NCBI GenBank assembly: GCA_016714815.1
Contig: JADKBZ010000031.1
Span: 124,001-188,000 of the forward strand
DNA length: 64,000 nt
Reading direction: 5' to 3'
Origin: Holophagales bacterium
GTDB lineage: Bacteria; Acidobacteriota; Thermoanaerobaculia; UBA5066
Shown here: positions 8,267 to 17,773 of the stretch, one piece after another
Position numbering within the stretch: the first letter of the stretch is position 1
How the letters are laid out: every line of letters starts with the position of its first letter
Program-made: the position numbers and the translations under genes
Notes under the pieces: generated by a model
The model's input: the letters and a program-made list of their open reading frames with translations, nothing else
Told to the model about the DNA's origin: nothing
Database searches by the model: none

Positions 8267-11200
8267 CTACTGCGCCGCCACCTTCAGGATCGCTCCGGAC
8301 GAGTATGCGTTGAACTCCGGCGCGTACATCGACTGGACCGTCGCCGGGCCGACCCGGAACGTCCCGGCCATGTTCGCCCGAAGGCGGTACTTGAACGCGT
8401 ACTCGCCCACGGGCAGCTGCTCGAAGAAGAAGTTCGTCCCGCTGTCGCGGACCTCCTCGTACCAGGCGATCCCGAGGTCCCACTTGTAGCGCGAGACGGT
8501 CGACTCCGGCTCGAAGCCGGCGCCCCGTGGGTCGCGCAGGTGGACGTACTCGGCGGCGTGCTTCGTCCGGAGGGAGATCTGCACCTCGACCTGGTCGCCC
8601 GGCTTCAGCGTCGCACCGTCGGCGAGAGGCTTGAGGACCCACTCCTTGCCGGTGTTCTCGCGGAGGAAGTACTTGCGAGAGACGCGGAAGAAGTCGCCGC
8701 GGTCTTCCTCGGGGAGCATCTCGGTCGAGAAGTGCCACGCGGCCGAAGCGAAGGCGAAGCCCTTTCCCCCTTCTCGACGGCGATCGTCGAGGTCGTCGCG
8801 GGGTCCACCTGGGGCCCCGGGATGACGACCTGGTTCTTCTTCCCCGTGTACCTGTCCGGCTCGAAGGTGAACGCCGTCTCGCGGCCGCCGACGATCACCT
8901 TCATCGTCTCGCGTCCGCCGAGGGCCCCTTCGGCCTTCAGGTAGTGGACGAGCGAATAGAGGACCTCCGCCGTGGCGCGGGTCGACTTCCACTGGTTCAG
9001 CTTCTTGTTCAGGAAGAGCCACTGGACGAGGCCGTCGCGGCGCGGGTCCTTCGGCGAGAGCTCGGTGAGCGTCCGGAGCGCGAACGCGTGCGTCTCGATC
9101 GTGTCGTTGTACCAGAGCCAGGAGCGGTCTTCCTGCGCCCAGAACGTCCCCTGTTCCTCGTTCGTCTTCGCCGAATCCATGACGCTCGCGAAGACGAGCT
9201 GGGCGTCCTTGGGGCGGTTCATCCGGTTGAGCGTGAGTGCGAGATAGCCCTTGAGGTACGGCGAGTGTTCCTTCCAGTGTTTGAAGGAGAAGGCCAGGAT
9301 CTCCTTGCGCTCGTCGGCCGTGAGAGCGTTCCCCATCCAGGACGGGTCGGGGTAGCACGACGCGACGTAGTTGATGAACGTCAGCGTCTCCCAGCAGCAG
9401 TCCTTCGCCATCATCGAGCGCAGGTCTTCGCGGTAGTGCTTCGCGACGTACGACCAGCCCTTCTCGATCATGTCGCGCGGGACCTCGACGCCGAACTCCG
9501 AGGCCTTCGCGAGACCGTGGAGGATGTAGATCGTCATGTAGGGAGACGGCGGGCCGCCCGGCCACCAGGGGAAGCCGCCGATGGAGGTTTGCGCCTTCCG
9601 GAGCTTCGCGATCGCGGCTTCGCGCTCGGCCTTCGCCACGCGCGGGTCGAGGACCTTCGCGAGCCCTTCGCCCGCGTCCTTGCCGCCTCGCGCGTCGACG
9701 AGCCAGGGGCTCTCCTCGAGCGTCATCTTCCGGTTCGGGTCGGCGGCGTCCCACGTCTCGAGACGGACGTCTCGCTTGGAGAACTCCTTCGCCATCGCAG
9801 CGACCGACGGGTATTTCTCGAAGATCGACGAGACGATTCCGGTGGAGACGAAGCGGTTGAGGGTCTGCTCGGTGCACTCGTACGGGTAGTTGACGAGGTA
9901 CGGCAGGGCCTCGAGGACGGAGTAGAAGAGCTGGGCGTCGACCGTGACGACCATCTGCTCGTTGATGAGCGTCGGGTCGCCTCCCTTCGCCAGGTCCTCG
10001 AACCGCAGCTCCTTTCGCTGCCCTTCGCGGAGCGTGACGAAGCGCGACTGGACGAGGTGCATCCGGCTCGGGAGGACCGGGAGCGGGCGCAGCTCGCCGT
10101 CGGAGAGACTCCCCGACGTCGCCGTCACCTTGAACGCTACGGTCCGCACGCCGACAGGGGCCGTCAGGAGGAAGGTCTCGTTCGTGCCGCCGCCCGCGAG
10201 AACCGTGATCGCGCGGGTCGTCTCCGCCGCGGAGAGGCCGAAGCGGGCCGAGAGGTCCTCGTTCGTCTCGGGATCGAGGATCTGGAAGGCGAGGCGCCCC
10301 TTCAGCTCCCCCTCCGACGCGTTGTTGACGACGACCTTCAGCTCGGCCCGGTCCCCCTCGCGCAGGAAGCGCGGGACGTAGGGACGGACCATCAGCTCCT
10401 TGACGCTCTTCGTCTCCTTCTTCAGCGAGCCGCCGCGCAGGTCCTTCGTCACGGCGTGGAGCCAGACGTTCCAGGAGGTGACGGAGTCGGGGACGGTGAA
10501 CTCGATCGACGCGGAGCCGTCGGCCCCGGTCAGGAGCTGCGGGGTCCAGAACGCCGTTTCGGCGAAGTTGCTCCGGAGGGCGGGAGCCTCGGCAGCGGCG
10601 GGGGCCGCTCCGTCGGCGTCGTTCTTCTTGTCCTCGAGCCGATCCTGCCGTTCCTCCTTCGCGGCCACCTTCGCCATCGCCATCTGGGGGGCAGGGGCCG
10701 CGGCAGGCGCGGGCGCCGGCATCGGCTCGCTCATGGGCATGCTCTCGGCGACCATCCCCGCGCCGAGCGCTCCGCGCATGGCGAACCGCCTTCCCCGCGC
10801 GCCCGGCCCGCCGATGCCGTACCGGTCCAGCTCCTTCAGGCGATCGGGCAGGAGAGACGGGGCCGAGGGAGTCGACGCGAAGGTGCCGACGACCCACTGG
10901 GCCTGGGCCGATCCGAGCGTCGCGCGGGTCCAGGGCGTACCGATGCGCGACGGGTAGAGCGAGAGGACGGAGGGAGGCTGATGCGGCGCGAAGACGTCGA
11001 GGCTCCGGTCGTACATGTAGCCGAGGAGCTCGGCCGCCCCGGCCTCGACCGGCTTTCCGGAAGGAGACTTCACGGTGACGCGCCACGTCTCGCGCGTCCC
11101 GGGCCGGATCCTGTCGCGGAACGTGGCGAACTCCAGCTTCAGCTCGCGGTCGTCCCAGGGAACGAAGACCGCGGTCGTCTGGCTCATCCACTGGTGATCC

Positions 11201-14200
11201 CTGAGGGCCGAGAGCGTGATGCCGAATCCGCCGCGGTCTTCCTCGGTCACCGGAATCTCGACGACCGTCTTCTCCTCTCCCGCCTTCAGGAGGGAACGCG
11301 AGAGGAGTCTTCCCGCCCGGAACCTCTCGAGGAGCATCGGCTGGCCCTCCAGGCCGGACGTCGCGAGGAACCGGGCCGTCTCGCCGACCCGAACGGAGCC
11401 CGACTCGACGACGAGCACGAGCGGCACCGCGGGCGCCTCCGTCCCGCCGGCCACGAGGAAGTCGCGGAACGTCTCGTACTTCGCCCCGAAATCGTCGACG
11501 GTGGCGTAGCGGATCCGCCACGCGCCAGCGTCGAGCCGGCCGAGGTCGAGCTTCGCGAGGCCGTCCGCTCCGTGAACGGCCTCGCCCCGGGACTTCTCGA
11601 CGCCGTCACGGAAATCGCGCAGGACCCCTTCCAGGTTGAACGCGGTCTCCCAGCGGGGGCGAAGAGCGTCGCCCGGGGTCTTGTGGGGCGCCCCTTCCGG
11701 AACGTTCTCCTCTCCGTCGGCGGGGGCGCCGCGGCGCGGCAGGTCGGCCGGGAGCGGAGTCGTCGCCGGCGGGACGAGCCGGACGAGCCGCCACGTTCCC
11801 TTGCCGGCGCGGGGAGAGCCGTCGAGGCTCGACCGGGTAATCGTCGCGGAGGCGGCTTCCTTCTCGCGCGCAAAGCCCGTGGCGAACCCGACGCGCGCTT
11901 CGACCGAGACGAACCCGAGCCTCACCGAGCGGGTCGCGCTGCGGGTCTCGCCTCCTTCGTCGACCACGTCGGCGCTGGCGACGTAGCGCCACGTCAGCTC
12001 GGCGTCCTTCTTCGTCGTCTCCTCGGCCTCCGGGGTGAAGGCGACCGTGAACGTGCCGTCCGCGCCGAGAATCGTCGTGCCCGACGCGACCGTCTGGGTC
12101 TTCGAGGGCGAGCCCCATCCCCAGAAGGACCACCACCAGGGCTGGACCGTCTCGCGCGTGACCCGCCACTTGACGCTTCCGGCCGCGACCGGCAGGCCGA
12201 AGTAATACTTCGCCTCTCCCTTCAGGACCGCCTTCCGGTTGAGCCGCATCGGCTCTTTCGGCTCCTCGAACGTCACCTCGAACGTCGGCCGCTTGTACTC
12301 CTCGATCCTCACCGAGGTGCTCCCGGAGAGAGAGCTGTCGAGACGCCAGCCACCGAGGAGGCGCCCCGTCGGCACGACGAACTCCCCTGCCGCCGTGCCG
12401 AACCCGTTCGTCGTCACCGTCCGCGTCTCCACCCTCTCGCCGTTCGGGTCGACGAGCCAGATAGTCACGGGGCTCTCTGCCGCCGCCTTGAACCGCGCAT
12501 CCTCCTGCGAGCCTTCGTAGGCGAGGACCTTCCAGAAGAGCTTCTGCCCGGGGCGATAGATGCTCCGGTCCGTGTAGAGGAGGGACGCCGTCCGGCTGCC
12601 AGGCCGGGCCTGCTGGTAGAAGCCGATCTGCTGGCCGTCGAAGGTGACGTGCGGCCCCTTCTTCGCGAGGAGGTGATAGGTGGCGCCCCTTTCCCGCGAA
12701 GCGAACGAGACCGTCCCGTCCGCATCGGTCTTCTTCGCCTCGTCGCGGCGGTGCCCTTCCCGCCAGTCGAAGCGCCAGAGAGCGACCTCGGCGCCGGAGA
12801 CCGGGCTCCCCGAGGCGCCCGAGAGGACGCGGGCAGAGACCGTCCCGGTCTCGGCTTCCTGCCTCACGACGAGAACGAGGTCCGAGACGAAGAGGTTCGT
12901 CCCGACGACCACGTTGTCGGAAGCCCCGAAGTCCTTGCGGGCCGACGCGAGGACGACGTAGAACCCCGGCTCCTGGAGCGGCGGAGTGACGAACGTCCGG
13001 TGCGTCTCGAAGTCGGGCGTCGGGGGAAGGTCCGCCTTCCACTCCGCCGCGGGCGGCGTCGAGACGAGCTTCCTCATGTCGTCCGCCGTCGGGAGGGCGG
13101 ACCAGTCCTTCGAGCCCGCGATCCTCTTCTCCACGTCGAGCTTCAGGGCGCGCAGGTAAACGGCTCCGAGGTTCCGGTGCGAGACCTCGATCGACCTCTT
13201 GCCAGGTCCGTCGACGGACATCGCCTGGAGGCGGACCTCCGGCGCCTCGATCGCCTTCACGATCGAGAGGCACCGTTGGCCGCCGAGCGACGACGGGTAC
13301 GCCGCACGCCCCTCCTCCGCCTCGCGGCGGGCGTTCACGCGGCGATTCGGCCGGCTGCCGCGCTGGTGCAGGTCGGCCACTTCGGCTTTCCCCATCGCCC
13401 ACCAGGAGTCCGATCGGAACGCCGGGAGGCGCCCCTCGAGGTCCTTGCGGATCCGCTCCTTCTCACCCTCTTCCGTGAAGGAAGCCGACAGGCGACGCAC
13501 GCGCTCGAGGCGCGCCTCGAGCCGGGCGCCCATTCTCCCGGCGGCCGAGTGCCAACCCTCGAGGTCGGTCAGGACGGCGCCGATCCTCGTCAGCGGGTGA
13601 ACGGACGGCGAGGCGAGATCCACCTGGGCGTCCGCCGCCGCGTCTCCCGCCAGCAGCGCGCCGAGGTCGAGCCGCCAGATCTCGTTCGACTGCTCCGGGG
13701 TCCAGCCCGCCGTGTCCGCCAGGAGGTCGACGAGCAGGTAGCTCGCCGCGTCGCGGAGCGTCCCGCGGATCTCCTTCGGATAGTCGTTCCCGTCGAGGAC
13801 GAGCTCGGCGGTCTTCACCGGCTCCCTCCCGAGCACCTCGCGCAGCCCCCAGACCTCGAGCGCCGACTTCAGCGCCTCCGCGAGGATCTGCTCGCGCGTC
13901 CACGCCTTCAGGTCGACCGCGCCCTTCGTGTCGACCCGCTCCCGCTGCCCGATCTCCCACGAATAGGCCCGCTGGTAGGTCACGAGCGCGTGCCCGTAGA
14001 GGAGCCCGAGCTGGGCGCGCAGGATCGGCTCCTTCGGCCACGGCTCCTCGCGCAGCCGGCGGACCGCCGTCTCGTAGCCGTGCAGGCCGATCCGGAGCTG
14101 CGTCACCGTGACGAGCGCCTTCGTCCAGTCCTTCTCGTCCCCCTTCGCCTTCGCGGCGGAGAGAAGCGATTCCGCGGCCTTCGCCGCCTCCTCGTACTTC

Positions 14201-14376
14201 TGTTCCTTCACGAGGCGGTCGACCGTGGCAAAGGAGGCGTCGGCTTTCGGCACGGGTTTCACTCCCTTCTCGCCCCCCTTCACGGGAGCGAGGGCGAGCG
14301 CGCCTCCGGCGAGGAGGACGACGACGGAAAACAGGGCGAGAAGGATCCGGACGCGGCGGCGCGGCTCTGTCGTCAT
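8267..14376 (-). CDS. Alpha-2-macroglobulin family protein (frameshifted near C terminus)
   Basis: A bacterial alpha-2-macroglobulin of about 2,030 aa, a periplasmic protease trap. It begins with a signal anchor (ILLALFSVVVLLAGGALAL). An MG2-type domain starts near residue 600 (TDRSIYRPGQKL), the A2M domain near 1270 (SNFAETAFWTPQLL), and the thioester motif YECTEQ has its reactive Cys at about residue 1501, so it should be able to crosslink an attacking protease. As written, the main frame runs only to a stop at 8605; family sequence resumes in another frame after about 8769 (GKGFAFA onward) and ends at 8267. The switch falls in a run of five C on the plus strand (8766-8770); a sixth base would restore one frame. 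I read this as a homopolymer indel. No class A penicillin-binding partner (pbpC) lies nearby. Confidence 0.9.
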
Positions 14377-14432
14377 GGCGAGAGCTTAGACCGCTCCCGC
14401 CCCCGGAAGTTCCAGGACCTCCAACTCTCCCG

Positions 14433-14465
14433 TACACGATTCCGTGCCTGGCACGAAATCGTGTA
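14433..14465. repeat. REP-like palindrome with GTGCCTGGCAC core
   Basis: A 33-base near-perfect inverted repeat: 16-base arms reading tacacgattccgtgcc and ggcacgaaatcgtgta around a single central base, with one mismatch. It lies in the 122-base gap between the start of the alpha-2-macroglobulin gene and the stop of the esterase gene, both on the minus strand. The core resembles repetitive extragenic palindromes mobilised by RAYT-type transposases. In the esterase transcript it would also fold into a strong hairpin just after the stop. Confidence 0.65.
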
Positions 14466-14497
14466 CTCCCGCTTTCGTGCCAGGCGTGAAAGCGTGT
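14463..14497. repeat. Second REP-like palindrome abutting the first
   Basis: Directly next to the first palindrome lies a second one with the same GTGCCAGGC core: arms cgctttcgtgcc and ggcgtgaaagcg (14470-14494) with two mismatches, flanked again by tac...gta ends. Its outer edge stops two bases before the esterase TAA codon. Two related palindromes in tandem form the usual arrangement of a BIME-like pair. Confidence 0.55.
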
Positions 14498-14498
14498 A

Positions 14499-15242
14499 TT
14501 ACGGAAGGACGCGGCGGCGGTGGGAGAGGAGCCACTCCCAGAGGGACGGGTCGGCGTAGGCGGCGGTCCACGAGTCGTGGTTGGCGTCCGGGTAGACGAC
14601 GAGGTCGGCGGTTCCGCCGCACTTCCTCACCGCCTCCACGACCGTCTGCGACTCGGCGAGCGGGACGACGTCGTCCTTCGCGCCGTGATAGGCCCGCACG
14701 GGAACGTCCTTCAGGCGGCAGGCCCGGTCCGGGATGGCCCCTCCGCAGACGGGCGCGATGGCGGCGAAGCGCTCCGGGTGCGACATCGCGAGGTCCCACG
14801 TTCCGCGCCCCCCCATCGAGAGGCCCGTCACGTAGACGCGGTCGACGTCGATCCGAAGCCGCGACGTCACGTCGTCGAGGAGCGCCGCGAGGGCGTCCGC
14901 CTGCCAGCGCTGGTCTTCCGGACACTGGGGCGAGACGACGACGAACGGGAAGTCGTCGCGCCCGTCGAGGTGCTTCGGGGGGCCGTTGAACTTGACCTTC
15001 GCCAGGTCGTTTCCCCTCTCCCCCGACCCGTGGAGAAAGAGGAGGAGCGGCCACCGCCGCGTCGTCTCGGACGCATACGCTTTCGGGAGGTAGAGGAGAT
15101 AGCGGTAGGAGACCTTTCGCGAGACCGTCGTTTCGAACAGGTGCACGCTCTGGCCGGCGGCAGGCGCGGCCGACCGGCAGGAGGCGCCGAACGGCGCGGC
15201 CAGGACGGAGACGAGGGCGAGGAGGCTTCGCGGGACGTTCAC
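14499..15242 (-). CDS. Secreted alpha/beta-hydrolase, PHB-depolymerase/dienelactone-hydrolase-like esterase
   Basis: A 247-aa exported serine hydrolase. A GTG start at 15242 with a GGGGGAG site upstream gives a signal peptide ending near FGASC, which could be a weak lipobox. The fold is shown by the oxyanion-side motif LLLFLHGSGERGND, the nucleophile elbow GLSMGG, an acid in YHGAKDDVVP and the catalytic His in DANHDSW near the C terminus. These are the hallmarks of the predicted peptidase/esterase group related to feruloyl esterases and PHB depolymerases. It acts outside the cytoplasm on an unknown ester. It sits between the RapA-like gene upstream and a palindrome pair downstream. Confidence 0.86.
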   Translation of the reverse strand: MNVPRSLLALVSVLAAPFGASCRSAAPAAGQSVHLFETTVSRKVSYRYLLYLPKAYASETTRRWPLLLFLHGSGERGNDLAKVKFNGPPKHLDGRDDFPFVVVSPQCPEDQRWQADALAALLDDVTSRLRIDVDRVYVTGLSMGGRGTWDLAMSHPERFAAIAPVCGGAIPDRACRLKDVPVRAYHGAKDDVVPLAESQTVVEAVRKCGGTADLVVYPDANHDSWTAAYADPSLWEWLLSHRRRVLP

Positions 15243-15281
15243 CGCGGGATTCTCCCCCGGCGCCCCATTCGTCCGTTCGCG

Positions 15282-17702
15282 CTACTTCAGCAGCCGGAAC
15301 CCGGCCGCAGCGAGGATCGGGCCGTTCCTCTCGGCCCGGGTCGCCAGGGCCCGAACCGTTGCGGACCAGCCTCGCCCGCGCGGGATCGCGGGAGACCAGT
15401 CCCCGATCGGGAGGCCACGGAGGCTCGCGCGCCCCCGCATCAGGATCTCGGCCCACTCGGGCCGCGGCTGCCCCGCGAGGTCGATCGCCGACGCCGCGAA
15501 GGCCCCGTCCCGCTGGTGCAGGAAGAGCACACCCTCGCCCTCGACACCCGCCTTCTCGAGCTTCACGAGCGCGGCCCGTCCGCGCGGTCCGTCCTCGAGC
15601 TCCTGGAAGATCCCCTCGACGAGCGGGTGCCCCGAGGCGAAAAAATCAAGCTCCTCGCGCAGCACCGCCTCGGCCCGGTCGAAGGTGCCGAGAAAGCGGG
15701 TCCCGCCCGGCACTCCGGGAAGGTGCTCGAGGAGCGCGTCGCCCCCGAACTCGAAGTACCAGGTGCGGACGCCCTTCTTTTCGGTGACGTCGAATCCGAA
15801 GAGCTCGCAGGCGGAGGAGACGAACCGCTCCATGGCGGCGTCGAGACCTGCCGGAACGCGGGCGAGGATTCCGGCCGAAAGGTCGGACCGGAACCCCTCC
15901 GAGTGGAGGTGGTGGTAGGCCGCACGCTGCCGAACCTGGGCGGCCCCCCGGACCTCCGCGACGAGCTCGGTCACCGGAAGCGCGGCGAGACCCCGCGCCG
16001 AGGACTTCTCGGCTTTCCGGATCGCCGCCTCCACGTTCGCAAGGGACCTTTCCAGCCCCCCGAGCGGCTCGCGGAAGAGGCCGATCCGCTCGTAGAGCTC
16101 GACGAGGTCGCGGTAGAACCCCGACGGCGCCCGGAAGTAGACGATCTCGACCCGCTCCTTCCGGCTGATCCGGTCGAGGCGGCCGATCCGCTGCTCCACC
16201 TGCGCCGGGTCGAGCGGGAGGTCGAAGAGGACGAGGCGGCGGCAGAACTCGAAGTTCCGCCCTTCCCCGCCGCACTCGGTCGCGATGAGGAACGTCGGGC
16301 CCTTCGCCCGGCGGAACTCGGCGACCTCCAGGTCCCGCCGATCGGGCGAGAGCTCCTCGTGGAAGACCGCCACGCGCTTCCTCGTCTCCCGCTCCAGGAG
16401 CGCCTTGAGCGCCTGGAGCGTCGGAAGGTCGTGGCAGAAGACGAGCGTCTTTCCCTCTTCGGCTCCTCCCGGGGCGAAGCTCTTCGCCTTGGCGACGAGC
16501 CACTCGACCCGCGGGTCGGCGGCGTCGGCCTTCTCGTCGCCCGAAAGCGCCTGGGAGGCCGGGACGCTCTCCAGCTCGACCGGAAGCGGCACGCGCGGAG
16601 GGAGCCCGCCGATGTCGACCCGCCGGGTCGCGCTCGTGCAGGGCGGAAGCGGCTGGTTCTCGGCGAGCGCGGCGAGAAACTCCTTCTCGGAGCGGTAGGC
16701 GTCGGGCCGGACGAGCTCGAGGAGCTTGAAGAAGCCCGAGGTGTCGGCCTCGAGCGGCGTCGCGGAGAGGAGGAGGAGGTGCTTCGCCCCCTTCGCGATA
16801 GGAGCGACGGCGCGCTCGGACTCGGCGTCGAGGACGAGCCGGTGCGTCTCGTCGACGACGAGGAGGTCGAGCCCCGCCTCCACCGCCTTCTGCGAAAGCC
16901 CCGGCTCCGCGACGAGATCCTCGAGCGCGATCACGCTGCGGCGGTGGGCGTCGAACGGGTTGAACTCCGGGCCGTGGTCCTTGGCGACGTCGGCGCGACG
17001 CTTCGAATCGAGGAGGACGAAGACCTGGTGGAACTTCCGCCAGAGCTCGCCGAGCCACTGGACCGTGAGCGTCGACGGGACGACGACGAGAACGCGGTCG
17101 GCCCGTTCCGTTCTCACGAGTCGCGAGAGGATCAGACAGGCTTCGATCGTCTTGCCGAGGCCGACCTCGTCCGCGAGGAGCCAGCGGACCGGCTCGTACG
17201 CGGTCGCCCTCTCGGCGACGTGGAGCTGGTGCGGGTGGATGGCGAGCCGTCCGCCCAGGAAGGACCCGAGCCCCTTCGCCTGACGCATCCGCTGAAGGAA
17301 GAGGCCGTCGAGGCGATTCCGGAAGGCGGCGGCCCGATCGACGTCGAGACCGGCCAGCCGTTCGACGGGATCCTGCGGGATCTCGGCGGGCCAGAGGCCC
17401 TCCTCCTCGATCCGCCGGCCGTCCGTCGTCGTCCAGGCCGTCGAGCCCCGCTCCTTCGAAGCGAGCGTCACCACCTCGCCGGTTTCCTCGATCCGGGCAT
17501 CGCGCCCCGCCGAGAGCTCGAGCGGCTTCAGGCCGGTGTCGCCCGCGCCGAACGTGAGCCGCTCGCCCGTCCTCGGAAAGAAGACGACGACCCGGCGCGC
17601 CTCCACCTCCTCGACCCGCCCGGGGCCGAGGTCGCGGTTGTACTTGTGCAGGACCTTTGTCCCTATGCGGGGCGCCCCGTTCGGAGCGGCTTCCCTCGCC
17701 AT
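15282..17702 (-). CDS. rapA: RapA/HepA-type SNF2 helicase (RNA polymerase recycling factor)
   Basis: An 806-aa Swi2/Snf2 ATPase. The N terminus (PRIGTKVLHKYNRDLGPGRV and VVFFPRTGERLTF) resembles the tandem Tudor-like domain of RapA. Walker A is in LLADEVGLGKTIEA (Lys about residue 184), the Walker B/DEAH-like box is DETH (about 283), and the C-terminal helicase half includes ATECGGEGRNFEFC and QRIGRLDRISRK. RapA binds stalled RNA polymerase and helps recycle it. I take the ATG at 17702, which places the 12-bp hairpin at 17727-17756 outside the gene; an upstream in-frame ATG at 17741 would put the hairpin inside the coding region and adds no conserved sequence. The gene lies downstream of the GH57 enzyme on the same strand. 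Confidence 0.87.
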   Translation of the reverse strand: MAREAAPNGAPRIGTKVLHKYNRDLGPGRVEEVEARRVVVFFPRTGERLTFGAGDTGLKPLELSAGRDARIEETGEVVTLASKERGSTAWTTTDGRRIEEEGLWPAEIPQDPVERLAGLDVDRAAAFRNRLDGLFLQRMRQAKGLGSFLGGRLAIHPHQLHVAERATAYEPVRWLLADEVGLGKTIEACLILSRLVRTERADRVLVVVPSTLTVQWLGELWRKFHQVFVLLDSKRRADVAKDHGPEFNPFDAHRRSVIALEDLVAEPGLSQKAVEAGLDLLVVDETHRLVLDAESERAVAPIAKGAKHLLLLSATPLEADTSGFFKLLELVRPDAYRSEKEFLAALAENQPLPPCTSATRRVDIGGLPPRVPLPVELESVPASQALSGDEKADAADPRVEWLVAKAKSFAPGGAEEGKTLVFCHDLPTLQALKALLERETRKRVAVFHEELSPDRRDLEVAEFRRAKGPTFLIATECGGEGRNFEFCRRLVLFDLPLDPAQVEQRIGRLDRISRKERVEIVYFRAPSGFYRDLVELYERIGLFREPLGGLERSLANVEAAIRKAEKSSARGLAALPVTELVAEVRGAAQVRQRAAYHHLHSEGFRSDLSAGILARVPAGLDAAMERFVSSACELFGFDVTEKKGVRTWYFEFGGDALLEHLPGVPGGTRFLGTFDRAEAVLREELDFFASGHPLVEGIFQELEDGPRGRAALVKLEKAGVEGEGVLFLHQRDGAFAASAIDLAGQPRPEWAEILMRGRASLRGLPIGDWSPAIPRGRGWSATVRALATRAERNGPILAAAGFRLLK

Positions 17703-17726
17703 GAGATCGGGAATGGTGCACCGCCA

Positions 17727-17756
17727 GCTTCCCCGGGGCAAGGCCCCCGGGGAAGC
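17727..17756. terminator. Perfect 12-bp hairpin between GH57 and rapA-like genes
   Basis: Arms gcttccccgggg (17727-17738) and ccccggggaagc (17745-17756) are perfectly complementary around the 6-base loop caaggc. It follows the stop of the GH57 gene (17774) on the minus strand and precedes the RapA-like start. There is no clear U tract, so it is either an L-shaped terminator or an attenuating/processing hairpin. Confidence 0.5.
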
Positions 17757-17773
17757 CGAGCGGAGTCAACGTG

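Noticed and set aside
8944..14559. An 1,871-codon open frame on the plus strand opposite the alpha-2-macroglobulin gene
   Set aside because: It is a GC-driven antisense shadow: composition is dominated by Arg/Glu/Val and it mirrors the codon pattern of the real minus-strand gene.
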